DNA of 64,000 bases from Syngnathus acus. Lineage: Eukaryota; Chordata; Actinopteri; Syngnathiformes; Syngnathidae. Positions 1 to 12,000 of this stretch are shown here, piece after piece; the first letter of the stretch is position 1, and each line of letters starts with the position of its first letter. Below the pieces are notes generated by a model. It worked only from the letters and a program-made list of their open reading frames with translations, was not told where the DNA came from and searched no databases. The position numbers and the translations under genes were made by a program. The stretch is taken from positions 7,369,553 through 7,433,552 of the forward strand of contig NC_051093.1 in the NCBI RefSeq assembly GCF_901709675.1, in the 5' to 3' direction.

Positions 1-3000
1 CCAGCAAGACCACCAAGTCTCCATACATTTTATTGACTCTCTACTGGGTAAGCAATATCACTGCGCAGAGGTTAAATCAAACCTAGCATCATTGTTCTAT
101 CCACAGGGATGCTTCACTCTATGGTGGACTCAGCCACTCTGGAAAAAGTGGATCAAGGTAAAGACCAAACATGATCAAACTTTTTTACATAGCTGTTTAA
201 TTGGTGTTAAGTTTTCTTCATCATTATCATTGTCTCAATCAGCTTTTATTAGTATGTTAGAGTACCGTAATTCCCAGACTATAAGGCGCACCTAAAAACC
301 TAAAATTCTCTCAAAAGCCGACAGCGCGCCTTATAGTCCGGTGCGCCTTATATATGGACCAAATTCCTAAATTTAAACTGGCCCGAAGCATTGTGTCTTG
401 AAATCAATCATAAGTGGCCCGCTGAAGACTATGAATCATGAATCAAAAAGACTGTGGATCATTAGTTTGTGATTATAAAGTAATTTGTTGCGTCTGAAGT
501 TGAAATAAAAAAGATAAAATGGAGAATGATTTGATTTGGATTAAAAATCTGACATGATGCAGCAATGGTGCGCCTTATAGTCCGGTGCGCCTTATATAAG
601 GACAAAGTTTTAAAATGGGCCATTCATTGAAGGTGCGCCGTATAGTCCGGAAAATACGGTAGTAATTGTAAAGTCAGTATACCGTAATGACACATCGTGG
701 AAAATAAGGGACACATTATTTACGTAAATGACTTGCTATGCTAGCATAAGTGATTGTGTGTACATCTTGTTCAGTTCTAGTTCTGTTGCTAGTGGAGCTG
801 CAGAGTGAGCTGCCGCTACATTACATTTTAGATCAAATAAACAAACAGGTAAGAAAGCCACGTTTGGATTTAGAGTGGGTCAAATCTCCTTATGTACACA
901 TGCCACTTTTGCAACCAACTCGCACAATTGTTTAGTAAACACAACTCATGCATGTCTCCCCGTTCTGTGTAACCTTTTGGGGGAGGGAAGAATTATAGCT
1001 GACACTACTGGTGGAAAAGTTGATGACAGAAATACAAAACTTATCTCATCAGAAATTTGCGTGATTAGAAACAGACAGAATGCAGGTTCCTGGAAAATGA
1101 GGCAGTATTATTTTCTGATGACACACCGATAATAAGTCGTTCAAAACTTGGTATTGATTTGAATACTCAGACCATGTCTATCTTTATATCGATTTCCTGC
1201 CGTGTTATGTGGTTTTATGGTTTCTATTGCCGCTCTAGGTGATCGACCAACTGAACGTGAAGAGCTTCTTGCCAGTGTTCAACTTCTTAGGGAGCTTAAT
1301 AGAAACGCTTCCCAGTGTGGCCCTCATCCTGGTGACTCAATATGGTGAGCTTGCTAACATAAGATCAAAAAAGACAAATATTTGACTTCTTACCTTCTTT
1401 CTGTGCAATGTTTTCACCCTGATGGAGCATCTTGGCGGGTTTTACAAGCTTCACTTGGAAGCAAATAGTAGCGAGGCGCCCGATGCTGATGCGAGATGCG
1501 GGCTACCCTTATTGACTCCTTGTCTCTCTGTGGCCTGTCACTCAACACATCTCAGTGGGGTTGTTATCACTAACGACAACAACCCCGCACTGACAACATG
1601 AACACAGAAGAAGTCACACTATCACTCCTGCCGTCCGCCTTTCCAATTCATATCTTACTCTGATTTGTAAACACAGTTCAAATCATTTAATACAGAGCAA
1701 GCGGGAAGGTCATTCCAAAAAATGAATGCCTCCAAACCGGTTTTGGAATTATAGTATCTCTTGGCAAACAGCAGCACAACCTTTGGCACCTCTGTCTATT
1801 TTCTCCTAATGTTCTTTGAGCTTCCAACTCTTCCCTCTGAATCTCATTTTGGCTGCCGCATATTGGTTGGTTTAATCAAACATGTCCGGAAGCCCTCGCC
1901 TGGCTCTCGATCTGCTTCGCAGAGCAGCCTGGCTTTCGCTCGACTCGCCTACTTAGTCGACGCTTCCCTCGGTCGAGTTTCTCCTCCAATTTTCCGCTGC
2001 AATCACTGCCACGGAGTTAAACACTTTATCCTCCTGCATTTCCTTCTGCCAGCTGCTCTATCTACAACTTATTGCTATGATTTATGTGGTATTACTTGAG
2101 CTTTATGGACGTACAAACCTCTTTTTTTTTCTGCTCAAGTCAACCCCAGCCTTGTTTATTTGAACTCAGGCTTTTAGCTGACTGTTAGCAAAGTACATTC
2201 TATAAATCGGGGATATGGCTAATCGTTAAATCGCTTTAACAAGAAAACCTTCGTTTTCCTGGAAAGAAGTTCGAAGTCATGTTGTTAGTGTTAATGCTAT
2301 GTCGCAAAAAAAAATGTATGTGGTGCTTGAACCTAACTAAACCTTATTGATTTGAGAGGGTCGACAGCACAGGCCGACTTTTCCTTTCATTGTTTTCCCA
2401 ATTTATATGACCGATTACAGTATTCCCCGAACGATTCTAGCCACTGTTGCAGTTCTTTGGCTATTTATGTGTGCAATTCATAGCCCAAGATATATTTACT
2501 CACATCTATGTCCCATCCAGTGCCCTTACTTGAGCGACTCTGCTCGATTTTGCTGTATCCGGATGAAGAGGTGAAGGCTTCAGTTGTGTATGTTTGGCTC
2601 AAGTTGTTGGGGAGCTCCGGAGGCTCAACAGCTCAGTCACTACCGGTCACCATTCGGGATCGAGTCTGTATCCTGTTGCGACAGACCTTTGTCAATGCCA
2701 CTTGCCCTCAGCTCATCAACAATTGCATTGGTGAGCAAAAACATTGAGATCACATTCATTCGATGGATAAGAAAGCGTGTTAAAGACAGTCATTATAATT
2801 TCAGCTAGTTGTAAGTTATATAGACTTAAATTTATAAAAAAGAAAAAAAATCCAAATGACTAGTATCCTCATAAAGATTTATTCTATTATATCTTCGAGC
2901 TTAGAATATGATAGCCATAGTCGCTAATGCGCTAAGTCTACGGTCATGGCCAGTTTGACAATGGCATCATTCAGGAGTTAGAAAAGGATGATTTTCATGA

Positions 3001-6000
3001 TTGTATGTTTGAGACCGTTCCAGAAGAACATTTTCTCCTTCTTATTCTATTCACACGTCAAAACAGAATTTCATTTGTTAAATTTTTATAGGATGACAGA
3101 CTGTGATTCCATTTAAATAATCTAATACTTAATGAGTTTTCAGGACTTTTGTGGAAATGTACTTTGATTATTATACCTTGACATTTATTTAAATGAAGAT
3201 TAGCCTAGATTATATACACCCCACAGCACTCATTCACTCAGTTGCTAGTATTTAACCCTCCACATGAGACTTGTGGGCTTTATATAAACATTTAATGTGC
3301 TCTATTTTTATGATGACCTCAACACTACAGTGTATATTAAACCACTATATTTTATTCATATATCAGCATATTGCATTTGTTCAGTATTTCATCATCCTCA
3401 GCCAGGATTGTTAGGCTTACATGTTGCTGTACAGAGACTGTTTTTTTAGAATAGATCAACTTGTATAATATTTCATAGATGTCATGAAGTGTTTTCACAC
3501 CATATTTTCTATTTCATAGCTCTACTGTGGATTTTAGTTCAGTGGGGAGAGGCCGTTTCGGTTCTTATGAGCAACGCTGGTGATCAGTTTATGTGCAGCC
3601 AGAATGGCAACATCATTTCCAGCAGTCAAAACCAAGAGCAACAGATTCCGAGCCACTGCCATCTCCCTCTCATCCTGAAAAAGGTCGCTGTCCAAACATC
3701 CTGCCTGCATGACCTCAACTTGTATTTGGATATTGAGAATGGCTAATCCTGGATTAATGTGTTTTTGCAAAGGGAATCAAGGGGTTCAGCTCTGGATAAA
3801 TATTTTTGCTTCATGTCTGGGAAATCAATGTTGGTTAAGCATATCTTGTGTTGAATCACATAGCAGAACAGACTTGTTGTATTATTCGTACAACAAATTT
3901 AATAATCTACCTGTAAATCCAAACAATCATTCAAACAAATATTAGCAAACCTACTTGCTAACATTAACGTGAGAGATTAAAAAAAGAAACGTTTTAAGAT
4001 CTAATTTGATACTTTTCCATGCTCATGATGCCAATAGCTAACAGACTTTGACACAGATATAATAACTAAGTCATTTCTACCTCATCTCATGCAAACCTTT
4101 TGTGAGCCGTGTGTCTTGATGTGCTTGTTGATTTCTAACAGAGCCTGTTCTCTATTTGCAGTTACTGTTGAGTGGTGATAATATATTGCGGGCGACCAGT
4201 GCAAAGTGTATCGCATCTATTCTTGTTCATTCTCCCACTCAGTACAGTGGTCCTTTTATCGAAGCTGACATACCAGGTAAGGTACATACACCAGATACAC
4301 TTGGGGCTTTGTTTTTGTTTCCAGTGCGAGTCTAGTGTATGTGGGCTGGACCAGGTTTTGCTGTATTTGTGGACCCGTGCAAGCTTGTGCATTTTAAAAG
4401 AAGGCAGTTTGCGCCGTCGTGGGCAGGAACACATCTGATTTTATTCGTTAGCAATCCAAGTGGTTCATCTCCTCTGTTGTTATTGGTTCCTATTTTTGTG
4501 CCCAGCGGAAATGTCCTGGAAAGCAAAGTCTAATTTTATGAGTTTTCTTTCTTTTTGTATTTTAGTAGTTAGAAAAGGGGCATTTGCGTCGTTTTGGGAG
4601 TGAACACACCCAACTGGCCATTGAAAGCGTCTCTACTCATTCTCTTTAAATTTAAAACCCCTAGTGTTGACTTAATAGTTCTCTGTGTCAGAGATTGGTA
4701 TTTATTTTGTCCCTCAGAATTGTTTGTCTGAATCTTCCTCCCTCCTAAAGAGTTTCTCTTTGACCGCCTGGCGGATACAAATAGTGAGGTGCTGCTGTGG
4801 TCTGCCTACAACTGTTTGGTGTTACTAATTGAAGACCCACAATTCTTCTCCCAGTGCCACTCAGTTTATGGTGAGGACGCTTCAAGTTATAATACTGCTA
4901 TTGTTTGGTAGCTGTGACACATTCAAATTTGTTTTTTTTATTTTATTCTGCATTTCATTAGATGCTGTGCCCTGGCATTGAACAGATTTTTTTGATTTTA
5001 GGTATTGAATCCCTGGTACGCAGTCTGAAGCAGGCAATGCAGCTGACCAATGTGGATGTGCTGAAGCAAGGACTTTTCCTCCTCACCAAAATACTGGAAA
5101 GGTGGGACTGCTCAGTAACAAAAATAGTTTGGAAATGACTGCACTACACCCGTGATGGATAAAAAGATCAGGTTTGAAAGTATTTTGAGCACTCTATAAT
5201 TTGCACGCGGAAATTTAATTCGATTAAAATGAACTGTCAGCTGGCTGTATATCAGCACACAGTCACATTTTTGCAAGACTGATAGAATTTTAATTGGATG
5301 ATTCCAATTTCTCGCTCACAAATTACAAAAAGATCTCTTAAAGAAAGTTGTGTTGTGTGACATAGTGTAAAGCAGAAAATGCTGAAGAAGCAAAATGTCC
5401 CAGTCACATCAAGGCTCATCACAGTTTTAAAAGCAAAGCTTAAGTCGTTAAAGTCGTTTTAAGTGACGGCTAGGTTAGGGCAGGGATGAGTATACAGTTT
5501 GTGTGACTGTGTGTTTGTGTACGCAAAGTTGAAAGGCAGACCACTATTGCGGCATCAGTGAGACAATAGTTTTTGTTGCTGCATAATGTAACAGTGAAAA
5601 AAACGTCAATATTTGGAATGTCAATAGTGGCCCTATTTATTACGTAATACCCATCTCTGTGTTTTGTGTATTGTTGAGAATTTACAAATTGTAAATTGTG
5701 TGCAGGCAGCCCACAAATGTGCGCCTCTTCCTCAGTCCTCCAGCATTTGTGGCAGTTTCAGAAGCTGTGCTTTGTGGACTCTCTTCTCCGTGCTTGAGAG
5801 TGGCCATACAAGCTGCCAGCGCCTCCTCCGCCCTTTTTAGGTACAGACAAGAATGACAGGCACACAAATGATAACCTCAAGGACGCTTGCAAAAGCTCTT
5901 CACACTAACCTTCAGGATTGGTGAACGTAAAATTGGATCCATTATAGTTTGTAAAACAGTCTGCTAAAAATAATGGTTTGTCCAACAAACTCTCAGCTCA

Positions 6001-9000
6001 TCCTTGATAGAACTTGTTTACAGACTACTACACAATATGAGCCAGCTCACGTCAAAAAAATAAATAAAATGGAAGAATGTGGCCCTCAATCACTTTGTAT
6101 TTAATATTTATATTCAACCGTTGGTTAAAACCTTTCCAGATTGAACCACCAGTCCATCCCAGTCCAATACGAGGCGTTACAAGGAATATTGAGGGCCATC
6201 ACAAACAGATTCGCGGAGCTTCCCATACCTGCCTCGAGTGATCAGCGAAGTCGAGTGAGTATAGTCAAATGCAATATCCTTAAAATCAAATATAGAAAAC
6301 ATGCATGAGTCATATTTCACCCTTCTGATAAATTGTCATGTCTCTATTGATCCTTTAGTTTTTCAGTCATTATCATCACCAGGTGAGTCTGAAGAAGCCA
6401 GAGCGCAACAGCCTGGAGTCTTGGTCGGAAAAATATCTACTCCAGTCCCTGCTCTGTTTTCAGACTGCTTGCAGGTCAGCCATGAGGTTTCAATATACGT
6501 ACATTAAGTTCTATACTGAGGTAGAATCATCAAAACTGATGGAGTAAGTTTTGTATGTTTATCTATCCACGCTAGATTGGCTGAGGAGTGTGCAGCAGAT
6601 CCCGTTTTAAAGGAGAACTCTTTCACAGCTCCGTCGAAGGAGAGCCATGGACCTGACTCGGTAGTGTCTCTATGCCAATGCCTGCTGCAGTATTGTGACT
6701 CCGTCTGGATACCCACCGTCATTGTGAGTGTCAGCGCTAAATTGCAAACATCTGTTCCATCCCTTCTCTGCCCAACTGCATCACAATCAAGTACTTTCAT
6801 TTTGATTTGTGTGTTTGTGTGTAGAGGGTGTGTGAATGTGCACCCAATCCTCAGATATTAGAGATTTTCTACTCAGTCTTGTCTTGGCAATTCACCCTTC
6901 TTCCATCTGTCATGCCGGCCTTTGCAAATAAGTTGGGTAAGTAAAATTTTTGCGATAATTTTTTTTTTCAGACTTTCCGACAAAAATCATAATTTTAATT
7001 CGAACTCTGATCGTATTAAAAAAAAAAAAATGTCCATGTAAACATAGCTAAATTGTAAAACAGCCCAAAATTTTTTTTTATTCTTCCGCTGTTTGCTTTC
7101 TCTAATTCTGCTTGTCTGTCTTCACCCTACTTACTGTTTCATCCTTTTTCCTCCTTTCAGCATCCTCTGGTTTCTACAAGCTGGCTTTGGAGCACAAAGG
7201 GATTTTCTGTGCGGCAAACAGGTACACTGTAACTGGATAACCCAAGAGGATAAACTCAAACAGCAAGATGGATTTGTGTGTGAATGTGTGTCTTTGTGAG
7301 CTAAACAACCGTGTCTCAGAAAGTTGAGCCTTACTATTTCTCTCTGTTGGAAAACATTGACTACATCCCTGTTTTTGATTCTATACACCTTTTGATGTCT
7401 ATTTGTTTTTGTGGTTTAAAATCCAGTCAACTGAGCAATGTTTTCTTCTGCATCATTCTTTGCTGAATCGTATTTACTGCACTCTCCAACATTTCCATAC
7501 TTGCCTATTTTTTTCAGAAACACACATTTGAACGCAGCTTGCTGTGATTTCCTGCAGAAACTCAGTGTGTGTTTGCTCTCCCAGTCGGTCTCTGCTTCTG
7601 GCGCCTCCCAGCAGGGTAAGCAGATACAAAAATGCAGAGCGCAAGCCATCTCGCTGTTCCCTGATTTAGTTTGTGAGCCTTTACTTCTCTGTCGATATCT
7701 TGCTCAAACACCTTTCCATAATTTGTTTCTCGATTATTTTGCTAGCATTCTGTTTTTATTATTCTGAGTGACTTTTTGTTTCTCATTTTAGAGGCTTGAT
7801 ACATTTTTTAGACATTGATACAAATGCCCCTATAGTTATGCAATTTCATCATAACTTATTTTATTATTTTTTTTTAATCTCCAACTCTTAAATTCCAGCC
7901 TCTGCTATTCTCTTTTAGATTCCATATTTCAGTGGCCTCCCCTTTTTTACATAACATGTTTTTATTGCTTTTATTAAATTTTCAATGAAGTAAAAAAAAA
8001 ATCGTAACTTTATGAGGAACATAAAGTTTGTGAATACTTCTCGCCTTGATTCCAATACTTTTCTATTCTCACCCCCCTCCCAGATGCAGACGAAATAGAA
8101 ACACTCCTGCAATACAATCTTTCCTCTCTGTGCTGTCGGCTCTCAGACTGGCCGACTCTGCTGCGCGAGTCCCCGGGGCTCCAACTGTGTGATTCTAAAG
8201 GCCCGAGAGCCACTCAATACTGTCTGGTGATTATACTCCACCTCGCTCTTCACCAAGGCGACAGGTACACACAGATTAGAAACAAAGATCAGGCACCAGA
8301 CACTCTCGTAGAATTGTAATGTTGATAGAAGAAAAAAAGCTCATCGTGTGGATTTCTTTCCTCTTTTTTTGTTGGGTCAGTCCTGAATCAGCGTTCTGCT
8401 GCCCTAAGGTTGACCTTTATGTATCTAGAAACGCTTGTCTCTTCTGCTTTGTGTTGCACGTACGAACTAGGCTCCTCCCGGACCAGATCGTGTTTTCCAG
8501 TGTCGTGTGGCTCTTGCATTCAGTGCAAGAGGAAGGCAGCGGCACCCTGCCTACCTTGGTCCTGCAGTCTTCGCTTTACCTGCTAGCGATGACACAGGAT
8601 GCAAGCGCCACACTTGATGGGGTAGCTAAGTTTACATCATACACCATATCACATTATAGATTAGTTTTATTTATTTACTTTTTTATTTTAGTATTTTTTC
8701 TTTATTTCTTTATTTTTATTTTTGTACTTTTTTTATTCATACAGAGGTCTTTTTTCTCATTCTAGGCTCCTTTGGTGTGTATCGACAAGGCCCTCTCCTC
8801 CTGTCAAAATTTCTCATCCCTTTACATCCACCATCCTGCCGTCCTCCACTTTATTTGTGGCCATCCGCTGCTTAAAGACAAATATGGGGCCCTGGTCTTA
8901 GAATTCTGGTTGACCAGACAAACACAGTCCACAGATTCAGACTTGGCTGTGGTGAAGAGCATTTGGTTTATTCCCTCAGAATTATATCCATTCTAGCTTC

Positions 9001-12000
9001 TTAGACTCATCTAAGTGGTTTTTTTTTTGTGCAGACAGAAGAACAGCAACCTGCCGCAGAGATTGTGGAGCTACTGTCTGTGTTAAAGAAATACCCATCT
9101 GTCATCCTGCTCCTCCTGGTGAGATAAAGATACACACGGACCAGAAATATTTTGGAGATAGAAGTTCGGTATAAAACTGAGAGAGGATTGATGACTTTTG
9201 GAAATAGTAAACCCGTGTTGTTGTGGAGTGTCATTTTGTAACAACGATTCCATTGTGCTCTAAAAGTTGAGATGCTATTCAATCATTGGAGCTGATTGGT
9301 CAAGGTCAAACAACATTGGCAAGATCAAGGGAAGATGAGGTTACATATTCTGTTCCTGTTTTTTTTTTTTTTGTCCAGGATATAGTTTGCACCAGGGAGG
9401 TCTCACTTGCAGAGCGAGCAATGTCAGTTCTGATGTCGCTCTTGGATGGTCAAAGTGACTTTGAAGCAGACTTGTGTACCAGTCTGAAGCCTGCTCTGCT
9501 CCAGGCGTTGCAGAAACTCAGTGTGGAGAGCCATGTACAAGGACAGAAACATGTGGAAAAAGGTAGGCAACGTGTATTTTTTAAATAATTGCACATAAAT
9601 AACCACAACGTAAAGATAAAAAAAAAAAAGATTTCTCTATCAATTAAAATCTCTTCGCTTTCAAATGTACAAGCCTTTTGTAACATACTAAAAATACAGC
9701 AACCAGCATGAAAAGTGTTTTTTTCTTTTTCTCCCCCTGTTCCTCTTGCAGTTAACTCGCTCCCACTGCTGCTCAGGCTGCTTTGCGTAACTCGCGCCAG
9801 CACCCCGCCTTCCCTACCCTGCAGCAAGACGGACGAAGTTCACTTCAAGCTGTTCTACCACGGTGAGGTTAAAACAGCTCTGCTGGCAGGTCACACGATT
9901 TTCTTATCACACATCATCCAACTTGTCATTTTTGAATGAACTTTTTTGACCGCTGTTCTGTACGAGTTAGGTCATCGTATCACCTGATGATGTGGGGAGC
10001 AGAACCAGCAGACCTGATTTAGCATGTGTGTGTGTAAGTGAGTAATATTGCAGGTAGACTGCATCCGTCCAACACCGAGAGTCTGCTGCCTGCCTTGAGC
10101 TACCTGTACTGCTGCTTGAGTCTCTCTCCTCCACACTGCACGAGCAAAGGTTTGACACGCTCTCTTTCTCCAATTTATTCTCCCAAAAAAAAAAACATCA
10201 ACCAAAATCTACAATTCAATAGGAACCCCTGATGGATTCATTCATGAATTAATTGAGCAATTTTTTCAAGACTCAGGTTTATAAATAGTATAAAAAAGTT
10301 CCAAACCCCACTAGGACAAAAAAAAATGGGATTGACCAGGCCAAAATAAAGTATTAGAAAAATGTAATTAAATAAAAAATCTAGTTCTATGTTGGTGACA
10401 AGTTCTGTGTTGGTTTTACCAGCTTCGTGTGGGTGTTTTTTTTTTTTTTTTGAGGGGGGGATGATTAAAGTCACACAAAAAGTGACAGGCCTGTGACGGG
10501 CAACCACACACGCACATGCTGACACACGATGCGGCACCTTCTCCTCCCCAGCTGTCTCCATGCTACTCTCCAACTGTGGAGTGATAGAGCAGCTTCAGAT
10601 AATCCTCTCCTCATCCTCTGCGCCATCCGTCTTCTCTTCAGCTGCTCCTTCCTCAGGCCTGCTGTGCTGCAGTCATCTCCTCCTATCCTCCCTCATCACT
10701 TTGCAGCACGAGCACTCTATCCAGGTACACGTTGTTGCTCCTCATCACTATGTCTGGCCGCCAATTCACCGAATCAAGGGAAAGACACATTGTTAACGCA
10801 CACAGCTTCAATTCCAAAGACAAAACCGGACGGCTGCCGTGTTCAACGCATTTTGCTGTCACCTCACAGCTTCCTTGGAGCCGAGGATAAAACGGACTCT
10901 TATTGCAAAGCAAGCCAGTTACTCCACACTTTTCTTTTTTTTTTCTGTCTCTCTCCATTTATATAAGGTTCACAAAAGCCTCAGTTGGAGCCTGGAATCT
11001 GCAGTGCAGCGAATACTCATTCAGAAAAGGAACACAGACACTCTCTTGCTGGGTAACAAATTCAAAAACTAAAAAAAAAAAAAGTATGAGAGCAAAATGG
11101 CCATTTTTAAAGACTGCATCTTTCAAATTCGTGGTAATGCCCTCTTTGCTGCTTCGAATTTGGTTGTTTCCCTTTGTGTTATTTCGACCTGGTACAAAAC
11201 AATAAGCCAAAGAAACTGCAAGTATATTATTTTCTTTCAAAATGGCCTCACATCAAAATCAATTACTGCTCAGAATATGCTGTATTGTCTGAAAGAACCT
11301 CAGCGAATTTTACTCTCCAATTTTATCTTTTCAATTTTCCCTGCCTGTCTGTCGGTCGAGTGAATCTTAAACAAGTTTGCAAAAGAATCAAGCAATTACA
11401 GTTTGAAAGAAACAGAAGCCATTAAAATTAAAACCAAAATCATGGGAATGAAAATAGTTGTTAAAGATGTTATGGAACAACGTCAACAAAGACACAAAAG
11501 AGTCACAACTGATTCAACTGATTTAAAAGCTCCTTGTAATGTTTTCTTCCCCCCAGCCATTCACATTTTTTTTTTTCCTTTTCCTCCTTTTTTTTTCTTT
11601 TCCAGTCAGCTACTTGAGATTGCTGCAGGCCTTACTCGATGTTGACTTGACCTCCGCATTGGTGTGTGTGACCACTTCCCCAGGCTTAGTTGGCCACGCC
11701 CCCCTGGAACCTGAAGATGGCGCATTATTCCCTCTTGGCTCCCGAGGGGCTGAGTGCCTCTTAATTGCTCTCAGCGGACTTATTTTACAGGTTGTATGAC
11801 CTCAGCGGGAGATTGGGTATAGCGTATAATTTGTATGCCTGTCTGAATACTTTACTGTTTATTTTTGTTGCGTATCACAGGTTGTAAATCTTTCAGTCTT
11901 GCTCTCTCCAATGCTGGTGCAACTGAGAAATGCTCCATTGCTTGCCCTAGTTTGGTAGAAGGACAAAAAAAAACAAAGCACTTCTTCTATTCACCTTCTT

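Noticed and set aside
263-661. Structured GC-rich repeat considered as a tRNA or snoRNA
   Set aside because: No tRNA A/B boxes or C/D or H/ACA boxes; the symmetric ends and TA borders fit a transposable element.
8319-8765. 148-codon frame with a hydrophobic end
   Set aside because: T-rich intron translated as Phe/Leu fused to a true mei1 exon; not a membrane protein.
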